This document shows positions 7,678 through 17,158 of a stretch of 64,000 nt of DNA, piece by piece (the first letter of the stretch is position 1; each line of letters starts with the position of its first letter). Below the pieces are notes generated by a model. It saw only the letters and a list, made by a program, of their open reading frames with translations, was not told the DNA's origin and made no database searches. A program made the translations under genes and the position numbers. The stretch covers positions 1 to 64,000 of the forward strand of contig JABMNL010000040.1 in assembly GCA_013204585.1 (NCBI GenBank), written 5' to 3'. This stretch comes from SAR202 cluster bacterium. GTDB lineage: Bacteria > Chloroflexota > Dehalococcoidia > Lucifugimonadales > UBA3495.

Positions 7678-9207
7678 CTACACCGCCAGCGCCCGCACCG
7701 CCGATTGGGCCGCTTCCATGACGAATCCAGGAGCAATCCCCAAGAAAACCATGGCCGCTCCGGCCAGTCCCAGGGCCAGCCAAGGGGCGGGCGACACTGT
7801 AATCTTTTCTTCGGACACGGCTGGCTGCGTGAACATTATCCGGATGATGCGGATGTAGTAGTAGGCCGAGACTGCGCTGTTAATTACGCCCAGCAAGGCC
7901 AGCCAGGTCAGTCCGCTGTCCACCGCCGCCGTGAAGATGTACAACTTGGCGATGAATATCCCGGTTGGCGGCACGCCAACCAGGGCCAGTAACGACAGGG
8001 CAAAAATAATCGACAATACCGGTGCCCTGGTCACGAGCCCGGCGTAATCGCTGATTTGGTCGCTGTTTATCTTCGTACTGATGGCGGTGATGGCGATGAA
8101 GGCCGTCAGGTTGGACGCTGCATATGCCGCCAGGTAGAACAAGACCGAGTCGGGCCCAATGGCGGCAAACTCTGGCGCTCTGAAAATCCCCTCGCCGGAC
8201 TTCACTCCCGCCGCGACGCCCACCAGGATGTACCCGGCGTGGGCGATGGTGCTGTAACCGAAGAGCCGTCTGATGTTGCTCTGGCTAATGGCCACCAGGT
8301 TACCGATGACCATCGACGCCGCAGCCAGTCCGGCAATCAGGATTCCCCAGTCCAATGCCACGTCGAAGAAGCCAGTGAAAAACACTCGCAGCAGAACGGC
8401 GAACGCGGCGGCTTTGCTGGCCACGGACAAGAACGCGACCACCGGAGTGGGCGCGCCCTCATAAACGTCGGGAACCCACATCTGGAATGGCGCCGCAGAT
8501 AGCTTGAATCCGAACCCAGCCACCATCAATATGATGCCGATAAACAGGGCGTAGCTGCCGAAAGGCATGTCCCCAGTCGCCTGGCCGATAGACGTGGAAA
8601 TCTCGGCCAGTTGGGTGCTGCCAGTAAAGCCAAACACCAGGGCCATCCCATACAACATCAGGGCCGAGCTGATTGCCCCGATAATCAGGAACTTCATCCC
8701 CGCTTCGGTGGACTGTCGGTTCAACAAGAACGCCGCCAACGCGGCCAACGGCAAGGTCGTCAGTTCTAGCGAGATATAGATTGTTATCAGTTCAGTGGCG
8801 GCCGCCAGCAGCATCATGCCGGTAGCCGAGAATAGTATCAGCCCGAAGTACTCGCCCTGGAACCGCTCAAGATTCTTTACGTAGTCAGTGGACGACAGCA
8901 CCACCAGAGCCGTTGCTCCGATGATTAAGAAATTGAAGAACAGGGCGAACCGGTCAACGGACAATGCCCCCAATAGAACGCTCGGCTCGTCAGTGGAGAA
9001 GACGCCAGAGCCTTGAAGCAAATTAGTGGACTCGCTGATGTCGTAGAACTGAATCAGACTCAGCACGAAAGGCCCGGCCAACGCGGCAAAAGCAAAGTAG
9101 GGCAGCAGGCTCTTTTTCGGCAGGACCAAGTCCAGCAGGATTACCAAAAGCCCTGCGCCAGCCATGGCCAGGTACGGCGATATTACGTAGAAATCGTGGA
9201 CTGACAT
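7678..9207 (-). CDS. nuoN: NADH-quinone oxidoreductase subunit N
   Basis: 509-residue polytopic membrane protein of the Mrp-antiporter-like family, one of the three proton-pumping subunits of complex I. About 14 hydrophobic helices are visible. MKFLIIGAISSALMLYGMALVFG and the lysine-bearing GFGFKLSAAPFQMWVPDVYEGAPTP helix region are NuoN signatures. It is the last gene of the nuo cluster. Its start overlaps the nuoM stop by one base (TAATG), which indicates translational coupling. Confidence 0.95.
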   Translation of the reverse strand: MSVHDFYVISPYLAMAGAGLLVILLDLVLPKKSLLPYFAFAALAGPFVLSLIQFYDISESTNLLQGSGVFSTDEPSVLLGALSVDRFALFFNFLIIGATALVVLSSTDYVKNLERFQGEYFGLILFSATGMMLLAAATELITIYISLELTTLPLAALAAFLLNRQSTEAGMKFLIIGAISSALMLYGMALVFGFTGSTQLAEISTSIGQATGDMPFGSYALFIGIILMVAGFGFKLSAAPFQMWVPDVYEGAPTPVVAFLSVASKAAAFAVLLRVFFTGFFDVALDWGILIAGLAAASMVIGNLVAISQSNIRRLFGYSTIAHAGYILVGVAAGVKSGEGIFRAPEFAAIGPDSVLFYLAAYAASNLTAFIAITAISTKINSDQISDYAGLVTRAPVLSIIFALSLLALVGVPPTGIFIAKLYIFTAAVDSGLTWLALLGVINSAVSAYYYIRIIRIMFTQPAVSEEKITVSPAPWLALGLAGAAMVFLGIAPGFVMEAAQSAVRALAV

Positions 9208-10739
9208 TACTTGTTAATCACCCCGTTCAATACGTCCACCATGGGGTTCAGTCCAGACTCAAATACATCGGTCAACAATGATGGCCAGACGCCGATTCCG
9301 ACGATGGTCACCACCATTAACACCAAGGGCGCAGCCTCGACTAGCGACGCATCGGTCAGGTTGGCAAACCGATCCCGGCGCTCTCCAAAGAAAGTTCGTT
9401 CCATCATCCAAAGGATGTAACCAGCCGCCAGCACGATTCCCAAGACCGCCAATACTGTGGGCCAATCGTAGGCTGTGTAAGCGCCCAAGAATACCAATAG
9501 TTCGGATACGAAACCGCTGAGTCCAGGTAGGCCCAACGAAGCCAGCCCAGCAATGAGCATGGCCACCGCCACCACCGGCATTCTTCCGGCTAGGCCTCCC
9601 AAGTCGGGAATGTAACGGGTATGGGTTTTTTCGTAGACCAGGCCCACACAGAGAAACAGCAGCCCGGTCACCGTGCCGTGGGTGAATAACTGCATCGCCG
9701 CACCGCTCAGTCCGGTGACGGTCAGAACACCGTCGGAAATACCCACCGAGGCGATGCCGACCAGCACCAGACCCATGTGGCTGATGCTGGAATAGGCGAT
9801 GAGCCGTTTCAAGTCAGTCTGCCGCATCGTGATTACCGCGCCGTACAGTACGCTGATCACTCCCAATGCCATCAACGCCCAAGCAAAACGGTCGGTCTGG
9901 GAAGGGAACATGCCCACGTTTATTCGCAGCAGGCCATAGCCGCCCATCTTTAGCAGCACCCCCGCCAGCATGACGCTGGCCGCGGTGGGCGCGTCAGTAT
10001 GAGCATCGGGCAACCAGGTATGCACTGGCCAGGTGGGCAGCTTGATGGCGAACCCGGCAAAGAAGAGCCAGAACAGGCCCGACAGCGGTATCAACAACCC
10101 AGCCGAGGTCAGCATGGTCGCCTCGGTGGATAGTTCAATCATGTTGAAGGTGCCAACGTCCGCCGTCACGAACACGGCAACGATGCCCACCAACATGAAG
10201 GCGCTGCCCAGGATGGTGAAAATCAAGAATCTCATGGCCGAGTATTCTTTGCGTCCACTGCCCCAAACAGAAATGAGCATGAACATCGGCACCAGCTCCA
10301 ACTCCCAGAAGAGGAAGAAGAGCAAAAGGTCCATCGAGGTAAAGACACCCATGACCGCCGTTTGCAGCAACAGCAGCCACACGAAATACTCTTTGACGCG
10401 CAACTTAACGTGCCAGGACGCTAGCAGGGCACACATGCCCAGCAACCCGGTCAAAGCAACCAAGGGCGCGCTAAGACCGTCCACCGCCAACAGGAAGTTG
10501 GCGTTTAGTCCCACATCGGGAATCCAGGTGAACTGGTCGATGAACTGGAACCGTGCCGCGTCAGCGCTCCGGTCAAAGAACCCAAACACCAGTAGGGACA
10601 GCACCAAGTCGACCACGCCAATTAGGACGGCAAAGCCGCGAATGTTGCGGTCGCCTTTGACCAGCAATAGCAACACCAATGCTCCCACCGCAGGCAGAAA
10701 CACCGTCGCCGTTAATAGTCCGTTATAGCCGTCTACCAT
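9207..10739 (-). CDS. nuoM: NADH-quinone oxidoreductase subunit M
   Basis: 510-residue antiporter-like subunit of complex I. The conserved glutamate/lysine half-channels are seen in LLLFFLFWELELVPMFMLISVWG and in FAIKLPTWPVHTWLPDAHTDAPTAAS, both diagnostic of NuoM. Roughly 14 membrane helices and normal length. It sits between nuoL (29-bp gap) and nuoN (1-base overlap). It acts in proton translocation in the membrane arm. Confidence 0.96.
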   Translation of the reverse strand: MVDGYNGLLTATVFLPAVGALVLLLLVKGDRNIRGFAVLIGVVDLVLSLLVFGFFDRSADAARFQFIDQFTWIPDVGLNANFLLAVDGLSAPLVALTGLLGMCALLASWHVKLRVKEYFVWLLLLQTAVMGVFTSMDLLLFFLFWELELVPMFMLISVWGSGRKEYSAMRFLIFTILGSAFMLVGIVAVFVTADVGTFNMIELSTEATMLTSAGLLIPLSGLFWLFFAGFAIKLPTWPVHTWLPDAHTDAPTAASVMLAGVLLKMGGYGLLRINVGMFPSQTDRFAWALMALGVISVLYGAVITMRQTDLKRLIAYSSISHMGLVLVGIASVGISDGVLTVTGLSGAAMQLFTHGTVTGLLFLCVGLVYEKTHTRYIPDLGGLAGRMPVVAVAMLIAGLASLGLPGLSGFVSELLVFLGAYTAYDWPTVLAVLGIVLAAGYILWMMERTFFGERRDRFANLTDASLVEAAPLVLMVVTIVGIGVWPSLLTDVFESGLNPMVDVLNGVINK

Positions 10740-10768
10740 TTAATTTCCACTAACAACTAAGCCAACCA

Positions 10769-12805
10769 TCATGCCAACAACAGGGCCAAAATTATTGCCA
10801 GAACGCCAAAGGCGATTCCGGTGGCGTAGGCCTGAACCTGGCCGGTCTGGAACCGTCCGATGGCCGTGCCAATGTTTCGGAAGAACCATCCGATTAGATC
10901 CACGGTGCCGTCGACCAGGTTACGGTCAATCCAGTCCAGGGTCCCGGCAATGACCCGGAAGAACCATTTCCGGACCGCCACATCTTCGTAAAGAGTGTCG
11001 ATGTAGTACTTATTGGACAACAGCGTGTAGACCGAGCCTAACTTTTCCAATGGCTCGGCTCGCTGGTCCCGGCGTTTCAGGTAAATCCCAATTGCCAGTC
11101 CGATGCCAGACAATGCCGCCACCGTCGACACGACCGCCATCCCGAAGCTGAAATCCAACGTCTCCGAATGTCCCCCTAGACCCCGGGCTGCGCCGAGACC
11201 GTCGGCCAAGAACCCGGTTATCCAATGCTTGGGGATGCCCAGCTGTTCGTCCCATTGGGGGTTCGCCAGGTAACCCAGGGTCACTGCTGCAATTCCCAGT
11301 AACGCCATGGGCAGAACCATCACGAAAGGAGACTCGTGCAGGTGAACGCCGCCGTGGCCCGCTGCTCCGGCTGGAGCGGCCTGCGCCTTCTCCTCCAGTT
11401 CTTTCTCGATACCGCCACGGAAATCCCCGTGGAAGGTCAGAATAATCATTCGGACGGTGTAGAAGGCCGTGACGATCACGCCAGCCAGCAACGCTGAGAA
11501 CGTCACCCGGTTGACCCAGGTATCCACCAGCCCAGTGCCGTTCCAAGCTCCCAAAAGAATCTCGTCCTTGCTCCAGAAACCGGCCAGGGGAACGATTCCC
11601 ACCAGGGCCAAACCGGCCACAACCACCAAGATATAGGTGATGGGCATGTGACGCCGCAGGCCACCCATGTAGCGCATGTCGAAGGTGCCGGTGGCGTGGT
11701 TAACGCTACCAGCCCCCAAGAATAATAGGGCCTTGAACGCCGCGTGGGTCACCAGATGGAAGATGGCCGGGGCGTACAGCCCCAGTCCCAACGCCGCAAT
11801 CATGTAGCCCAATTGACTGACGGTGGAATAGGCCATAACCCGCTTGATGTCGTTCATCACCAAGCCCATGGACGCCGCAAAGATTGCGGTGAATGCCCCG
11901 ACCAAGGCCACTACAGTCATGGCGTCCGCAGAGTGCTCAAATACTGGGAAGAACCGGGCCACCAAGAATACACCGGCGGCGACCATGGTCGCCGCGTGAA
12001 TTAGTGCGCTGACCGGGGTCGGGCCTTCCATGGCGTCTGGAAGCCAAGCGTGGAGCGGGAACTGGCCCGACTTGCCCATGGCACCGGCAAAGATTCCCAG
12101 GGCCAGCCAAGTCAAAGCTGCTCCGCCCAGGACTGCGCCCAAGGCCGCCTGCGGTTGGGCGGCCTGCCAGATGTCTGGAATATGGAAGGCGTTTAGTCCA
12201 ATAGCAGCAAAGTCGTCGGCCCGACCGAACAGGTACAGGATGGCAATCAAGAAGCCGACATCGCCAATGCGGGTGATGATAAAGGCCTTCTTGGCCGCCG
12301 CCGCAGCAGCGGGCCGCTCGTGCCAGAACCCAATTAGCAGGTAGGACGACACACCCACCAACTCCCAAAACACATAGAGCTGGACGATGTTAGACGCCAA
12401 CACCAACCCCAGCATAGAGGCGGTGAACAATGACATGTAGGCGTAGTAGCGGGAGAAGCTGGGGTCGCCCTGCATGTAGCCCAAGGAATAAATCTGCACC
12501 AGCAGACTAACCCCGGTGACAACCACCAACATTACGGCGGTTAGTGGGTCAACCAACAGCCCCATATCAATGGTTGCATTGCCGACGGACAACCATTTCA
12601 CAGGCTCGAAGGTTAGGTCGTGATGCAGAGCCACCGAGCGCAGAGTCCAGATGGAAAATCCCAACGCCGTGCCAAGTGCGCCAATGGTGATAAACCCGCT
12701 AATCATGGAATATCGGTTAAGCAGCGGCCGGACCACCAGTGCAATTAATACAAAGGAGGCCAGAGGCAGCAGGAAGATTGACCATATGACAGCTTGGCTA
12801 ACCAT
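10769..12805 (-). CDS. nuoL: NADH-quinone oxidoreductase subunit L
   Basis: 678-residue distal membrane subunit of complex I. The motifs FWELVGVSSYLLIGFW and GKSGQFPLHAWLPDAMEGPTPVSALIHAATMVAAGV are classic NuoL. After the 14-helix core there is a hydrophilic stretch rich in His/Gly/Glu (EEKAQAAPAGAAGHGGVHLH), then the C-terminal region that normally forms the long lateral helix and anchor helix. The start codon directly abuts the stop of the 64-residue gene upstream. Confidence 0.96.
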   Translation of the reverse strand: MVSQAVIWSIFLLPLASFVLIALVVRPLLNRYSMISGFITIGALGTALGFSIWTLRSVALHHDLTFEPVKWLSVGNATIDMGLLVDPLTAVMLVVVTGVSLLVQIYSLGYMQGDPSFSRYYAYMSLFTASMLGLVLASNIVQLYVFWELVGVSSYLLIGFWHERPAAAAAAKKAFIITRIGDVGFLIAILYLFGRADDFAAIGLNAFHIPDIWQAAQPQAALGAVLGGAALTWLALGIFAGAMGKSGQFPLHAWLPDAMEGPTPVSALIHAATMVAAGVFLVARFFPVFEHSADAMTVVALVGAFTAIFAASMGLVMNDIKRVMAYSTVSQLGYMIAALGLGLYAPAIFHLVTHAAFKALLFLGAGSVNHATGTFDMRYMGGLRRHMPITYILVVVAGLALVGIVPLAGFWSKDEILLGAWNGTGLVDTWVNRVTFSALLAGVIVTAFYTVRMIILTFHGDFRGGIEKELEEKAQAAPAGAAGHGGVHLHESPFVMVLPMALLGIAAVTLGYLANPQWDEQLGIPKHWITGFLADGLGAARGLGGHSETLDFSFGMAVVSTVAALSGIGLAIGIYLKRRDQRAEPLEKLGSVYTLLSNKYYIDTLYEDVAVRKWFFRVIAGTLDWIDRNLVDGTVDLIGWFFRNIGTAIGRFQTGQVQAYATGIAFGVLAIILALLLA

Positions 12806-13000
12806 CTATAGCTTCCTAAGTATCTCCTCAGCAACGTGTTCCCGTCCCTTTGGGACGTAAATCTTGAACGGGACTCTTTCAGCCCAGTCCAAAATATCGC
12901 CCTCCGGCAAGATGCGGGTGGGCAGGCCCTCGCCTTCGAGGACTTCCTTCCACATTTCAGCCAGCATCAGGTTGGGCGCTTGTTTGAATTCAACCCACAT
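12806..13000 (-). CDS. Small DUF2007-like protein inside the nuo operon
   Basis: 64 residues with no membrane segment. The N-terminal half reads FKQAPNLMLAEMWKEVLEGEG and the C-terminal half VPFKIYVPKGREHVAEEIL. The pattern of an alpha helix scanning 'APNLxxAExxxxxLExxGIP', then a strand and 'V(Y)VPxxxxxxAxEIL', is that of the DUF2007 'putative signal transducing protein' family. It sits exactly between nuoK (46 bp away) and nuoL (0 bp) on the same strand, so it is made with the complex. No family member has a firm biochemical role. An assembly or regulatory function for complex I is inference from position only. Confidence 0.65.
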   Translation of the reverse strand: MWVEFKQAPNLMLAEMWKEVLEGEGLPTRILPEGDILDWAERVPFKIYVPKGREHVAEEILRKL

Positions 13001-13046
13001 AATAGTTCTCTATCTAATCCCTTTATCGGCTAAACCCTTTATAGGG

Positions 13047-13376
13047 TCAGTGCCGCATCAGGGTGGCTTCGGTCAGATCCACCGACTCGTTGGTCCGGTA
13101 CATGGCGAACACGATACCCAGACCCAGGGCAATTTCGGCCGCCGCCACCGTAATGATGAACACCGCGAAGACCTGTCCGGTGAGCACGGTGCTGATATCG
13201 TCCTGCAGGGCCGCAGGCGTCAAATATTTGGACATGGCCACCAAAGACACGTTTACGGCATTGAACATAAGTTCGATGGACATTAAAACGGCCAAGACAT
13301 TGCGCCGGGCAAGGGCCCCATAGAGGCCGATGCAGAACAAAACCGCCGAGACAATGAGGAAGGCTTCAAAGGACAT
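13047..13376 (-). CDS. nuoK: NADH-quinone oxidoreductase subunit K
   Basis: 109-residue subunit with three membrane helices. The conserved glutamates lie in helices 2 and 3 as SIELMFNAVNVSLVA and AAAEIALGLGIVFAMYR, the expected NuoK signature. It is homologous to MrpC and forms part of the proton pathway in the membrane arm. It lies 6 bp after nuoJ. Confidence 0.95.
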   Translation of the reverse strand: MSFEAFLIVSAVLFCIGLYGALARRNVLAVLMSIELMFNAVNVSLVAMSKYLTPAALQDDISTVLTGQVFAVFIITVAAAEIALGLGIVFAMYRTNESVDLTEATLMRH

Positions 13377-13382
13377 CTTCGG

Positions 13383-13979
13383 TTAGCCCCTCCCCGTACC
13401 CGGATTTGGCCGCACCAGGACTAAAGCACCAATCAACGCCGCCAGTAACAGCAGCGACACTGCCTCGAATGGCAGCACGTAATCGCCAATCAACAGGTCG
13501 GCTAGGCCCGCCCCCTGAACCTCTGCCTGTTCTTCTGGGCTGATGACGCCCGACTCGGTTAAAGCTTCGCCGGTGAGGGTGGTTACTGCGTTGGTCTGCA
13601 CCAATTCCACCCGTTCTTGTTGCTCGGCGGGCAAGAAGTCCCACTTGGTGTCCACGGCCACCGTGATTAGTGACACCAGCAGCAGGGAGGCAAAGACCAC
13701 CGACGGAATCTGCAACCGGTTGGGCTGGTTACCGTGCTGTACATCCTTGGTCAGCATCACGGCAAAGATGAGCAAGATTGCAATGGCCCCGACGTAAATC
13801 AGGACTTGAACAACGGCCAAGAACTCGGCGTTGAGCAGCACGAAGAATCCGGACACGGCCATAAAGACCACCACCAACAGCAAGGCGGCCCGAAAAAGGT
13901 CTTTCACCAGCACCACGCCAAGCGCAGCGCCAATGGCCATCACGGTCAATATCCAAAAGACAACATCCTGGAAAAGCAT
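13383..13979 (-). CDS. nuoJ: NADH-quinone oxidoreductase subunit J
   Basis: 198 residues, five predicted membrane helices. The signature FFVLLNAEFLAVVQVLIYVGAIAILLIFAVML is the conserved TM3 pi-bulge region of NuoJ. A polar segment of about 45 residues rich in Glu/Gln separates helices 4 and 5. Its start immediately follows the nuoI stop. Confidence 0.94.
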   Translation of the reverse strand: MLFQDVVFWILTVMAIGAALGVVLVKDLFRAALLLVVVFMAVSGFFVLLNAEFLAVVQVLIYVGAIAILLIFAVMLTKDVQHGNQPNRLQIPSVVFASLLLVSLITVAVDTKWDFLPAEQQERVELVQTNAVTTLTGEALTESGVISPEEQAEVQGAGLADLLIGDYVLPFEAVSLLLLAALIGALVLVRPNPGTGRG

Positions 13980-14630
13980 CTACGCGTCATCCTCCCGAGG
14001 AACTGGACGCGCAGTCGGGCGGTCTTCCACAAAGGACGAGTCCACCCGCGGTTCCTCATCTAGGAGGTCCGAAGGCACCGGCCGGTCTATCCTCATGCCC
14101 GCCTTCTCTCTTTGGTGCCATTGCCAAGACTCCCGGCCCACTTCCTGCCAGTGCAGCGGTTTGCCGCCCCTGGGGTCGTAGCCAGCGTCCTCCAATTGAG
14201 GCCGAAAGAAAGTGCTGGGGTGCTTGTCGGCCTGGCGCAGGTGGTCGATATCAATGACCATATTCTTCCTGGAATATTGGCCCTGCTCGAACCCGCTGCC
14301 CATGAATAGTGCGTCATAGGGGCAGGCTTCCACGCACAAACCGCAGAACATGCAACGGTTTATGGAAATATCAAAGAGTTCCAACCGGTACTTGTCGCCT
14401 TCCGCCGGAGCGGTCTCGCTGGGGGTGGTCACTATCTTGATAATCCCCAGCGGACAATACTTGGCGCACGATGCGCAGCCAGTGCACCGCTCTTCGTACC
14501 AAACAAATTCTTCGCCCCGGAAACGGGGATGTTGCTTAACCCGTTGTTCGGGATACTGAACAGTAAAAGGCTTCTTGGTGAAGTTCTTCAACGTGACCAA
14601 CAGACCCTTGGCCATAGCCAGTCCGTACAT
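13980..14630 (-). CDS. nuoI: NADH-quinone oxidoreductase subunit I
   Basis: 216-residue peripheral-arm subunit with two [4Fe-4S] clusters (N6a and N6b). Their ligands are in CTGCASCAKYCPLGI and CMFCGLCVEACPYDAL. The C-terminus extends about 60 charged residues past the ferredoxin fold, a little longer than the E. coli protein. In complexes lacking NuoEFG this subunit is a proposed docking site for ferredoxin-type donors. It is two bases from nuoH. Confidence 0.95.
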   Translation of the reverse strand: MYGLAMAKGLLVTLKNFTKKPFTVQYPEQRVKQHPRFRGEEFVWYEERCTGCASCAKYCPLGIIKIVTTPSETAPAEGDKYRLELFDISINRCMFCGLCVEACPYDALFMGSGFEQGQYSRKNMVIDIDHLRQADKHPSTFFRPQLEDAGYDPRGGKPLHWQEVGRESWQWHQREKAGMRIDRPVPSDLLDEEPRVDSSFVEDRPTARPVPREDDA

Positions 14631-14631
14631 G

Positions 14632-15843
14632 CTAAAACACCTCCGGAGCAGCGATGGTAACTCCCGAAACGGGCCTAACCGGTCTAACTTTGTCTTGTAT
14701 CAGTGTGCCAAAAATCAGCAAGCAGCCGATGGCCACGCCGAAGTTTATTCCGGCCATTATCCACAAGTCGGTGGCTTCCAAAATGCCCGCGCCATCACGG
14801 AGGAAATAGACTTCCAGCGCGGTGGCAAACAGGTTAATGATGCTGAGGGGCAGTAAGAACTTCCAAGCAAAGGCCAGCAATTGGTCAATGCGCAACCGGG
14901 GGAAAGTGGCCCGGATCCAACTGAATACGAAGGCCAAGACCCCAATCTTCATTAGGAACCAGGCCCAGCCCAGGTAGCTGGAAGCGGGGCCGGACCAACC
15001 GCTGAGGAACAAGGTGACCATCACCGCCGAAGAGGTCAGGACTGCGCCGAACTCGGCGGCCTGAATAAGGGCGAATTTCACCCCGCTGTATTCGATGTGA
15101 TACCCGGCGATAATTTCAGATTCAGCCTCGGCCAGATCAAAGGGAGTCCGGTTCAACTCTGCCGAGGTTCCGGCAAAGAAGACAAAGAAGGCCAGGGGCT
15201 GCACCAGTAGGAATGGGACCGTCTGTGCCGATACCACATCGGCCATGGACATGGACCCGGCAACCAACACTACGCCAAGCAGGGACATGACCACCGGGAC
15301 TTCGTAGCTAATCAGCACGGCAACGCCCCGGGATGCGCCGAACATGGCATACAGATTGTTTGACGACCAACCGGCCATAAATATGGCGATGGACGTTATC
15401 GAAGTTACGGCCAGGACGTACAGCACACCGACGTTCAGGTTGGCCAACGCGGTATCTTTGGCGAAGGGCACCACGGCCATCATCAATATGACCGGGGCGA
15501 CCATGGCCACCGGCACAATCATGAAGACGATACGGTCGGCTCCCCGTGGAGTCAGGTCTTCTTTGAACAGCAATTTGAACAGGTCGGCCATGGGCTGCAA
15601 CGTGCCGAACGGTCCCCAGCGGTTGGGGCCAACCCGGTTGTGGAACCGGCCAATGAGTCTCCGCTCAGCCCAAGAGAATCCGCCAGCGCCCAGCAGCACG
15701 CCATTAGCCAATAGGAACATGATGGCGAATCCGGACGCAACGTAAGCCAACCCGCAGGGCAATAGCTGACCCACAAAATCGTATATCACCCGGAACAAGA
15801 GGGTGTCATAGAGGATGTTGTCGGGGCCTAGAACGCAGTTCAT
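14632..15843 (-). CDS. nuoH: NADH-quinone oxidoreductase subunit H
   Basis: 403-residue membrane subunit that forms the quinone-binding chamber with NuoB and NuoD. AERRLIGRFHNRVGPNRWGPFGTLQPMADLFKLLFKED and NRTPFDLAEAESEIIAGYHIEYSG are diagnostic. About eight membrane helices. The start overlaps the nuoD stop by 4 bases (ATGA-type coupling). Confidence 0.96.
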   Translation of the reverse strand: MNCVLGPDNILYDTLLFRVIYDFVGQLLPCGLAYVASGFAIMFLLANGVLLGAGGFSWAERRLIGRFHNRVGPNRWGPFGTLQPMADLFKLLFKEDLTPRGADRIVFMIVPVAMVAPVILMMAVVPFAKDTALANLNVGVLYVLAVTSITSIAIFMAGWSSNNLYAMFGASRGVAVLISYEVPVVMSLLGVVLVAGSMSMADVVSAQTVPFLLVQPLAFFVFFAGTSAELNRTPFDLAEAESEIIAGYHIEYSGVKFALIQAAEFGAVLTSSAVMVTLFLSGWSGPASSYLGWAWFLMKIGVLAFVFSWIRATFPRLRIDQLLAFAWKFLLPLSIINLFATALEVYFLRDGAGILEATDLWIMAGINFGVAIGCLLIFGTLIQDKVRPVRPVSGVTIAAPEVF

Positions 15844-16946
15844 CGGTCCACTTCACCCAGGTTAATGTCCAAGCTGCCCAGCGTCACAATCATGTCCGCC
15901 AATTTCCAGCCCACCAAAAGGTGTTCGGTAACAGTCAAATTGAGTAGCGACGGGGATCTTATCTTCATTCGGTAGGGACTAATTCCGCCGTCCGACACCA
16001 GATAGAAACCAAGCTCTCCCTTGGAAGCCTCCACACGCCCGTAGGCCTCGGCGCCAACCGGGGGTCGCAGCACCAACGGCACGTCGGCCCTGGTCACTCC
16101 CGGTTCAATCTGCTCGATACACTGCTTAACGATGCGGATGCTCTGGTGAATCTCCTGAATACGTACCCAAAACCGGTCGTAGTTATCGCCGCCGGTGGCC
16201 GTGGGTACGTCGAACTCCATCCGGTCGTAGGCGTCGTAGGGGTCCATCTTGCGCCAGTCCCAGGCCAGTCCGCTGGCCCGGAGTACCGGCCCGCTGACCG
16301 AGCTGTTGATGGCCACGTCCAAGGGCAGAATGCTGACGCCACGGGTGCGAATCATGACGATTTCGTTCTCCAGGATCAGTTGCTCAATCTCTCGGTACTC
16401 GGTTTCAAAGTCTTTCAAGAACTGGTCTAAGGCCGGCCAGAAATCGTCCGGGGCATCGAAGAAAACCCCGCCGGGACGCGAATAGCTCAGGGTAATTCTC
16501 GCTCCGCAGAGCATCTCGAACAGGTCGAGGATTCGCTCCCTGGAACGGAAGGCATACATCAGGGGAGTGCCCAGGGTTCCCAGGTCTTGCAAGAAGAACC
16601 CGATGCCCATCAGATGACTGGCCACCCGCTGTAGCTCGGCGGTCAGCGTCCTCAGGTACTTGGCCCGTTGGGGCACTTCTACGCCCAGTAACTTCTCTAC
16701 CGCCAAACAATAAGCCTGGTTGTTAATCATGGACGAGACATAGTCCAAGCGGTCGGTCAGGGTGACGATCTGGGTGTAATTCCGTTCCTCGGCCAGCTTC
16801 TCGGTGCCCCGGTGGAGGTAGCCAAATATTGGCTCTACTTCCAGGATTTCCTCGCCGTCAAAGGTAACGCGCAGCCGAAACACCCCGTGGGTACTGGGGT
16901 GCTGCGGCCCGATATTCACCGTCATTGGCTCAGTTCGGATTGGCAT
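15840..16946 (-). CDS. nuoD: NADH-quinone oxidoreductase subunit D
   Basis: 368-residue 49-kDa-type subunit. NIGPQHPSTHGVFRL near the N-terminus holds the His that lines the quinone site. RGTEKLAEERNYTQ and the C-terminal DINLGEVDR tail complete the signature, and length fits the shorter NuoD without a fused NuoC. It is separated from nuoC by a 212-bp repeat-bearing gap, an unusual break in an otherwise tight operon. Confidence 0.96.
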   Translation of the reverse strand: MPIRTEPMTVNIGPQHPSTHGVFRLRVTFDGEEILEVEPIFGYLHRGTEKLAEERNYTQIVTLTDRLDYVSSMINNQAYCLAVEKLLGVEVPQRAKYLRTLTAELQRVASHLMGIGFFLQDLGTLGTPLMYAFRSRERILDLFEMLCGARITLSYSRPGGVFFDAPDDFWPALDQFLKDFETEYREIEQLILENEIVMIRTRGVSILPLDVAINSSVSGPVLRASGLAWDWRKMDPYDAYDRMEFDVPTATGGDNYDRFWVRIQEIHQSIRIVKQCIEQIEPGVTRADVPLVLRPPVGAEAYGRVEASKGELGFYLVSDGGISPYRMKIRSPSLLNLTVTEHLLVGWKLADMIVTLGSLDINLGEVDR

Positions 16947-17005
16947 GAGTTAGTTCGTGCCTCGGGTTGTGCTTGCTACGGGGACAAGGGCGACGAATTG
17001 GGGCG

Positions 17006-17111
17006 GAAATCCCCCCTTAGCCCCCCCTTTGCAAAGGGGGGAAACCACTACCTCATTTTCGCCATACGGCAACAAAGCCCCCCTTTCGTAAAGGGGGGTG
17101 GGGGGGATTTC
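17006..17111. repeat. G/C-rich nested inverted repeat between nuoC and nuoD
   Basis: Outer arms GAAATCCCCCC and GGGGGGATTTC enclose two perfect inner hairpins. The first is CCCCCCTTTGCAAAGGGGGG at 17022-17041. The second, at 17078-17098, has nine-base arms CCCCCCTTT and AAAGGGGGG around a CGT loop. This fits a miniature inverted-repeat element inserted inside the operon. If transcribed, each hairpin could stall or stabilise the message. Confidence 0.75.
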
Positions 17112-17158
17112 TCCTCCAACACAAGCCCAGTCGCAGATGGATACAGCGTCCATCAGCA

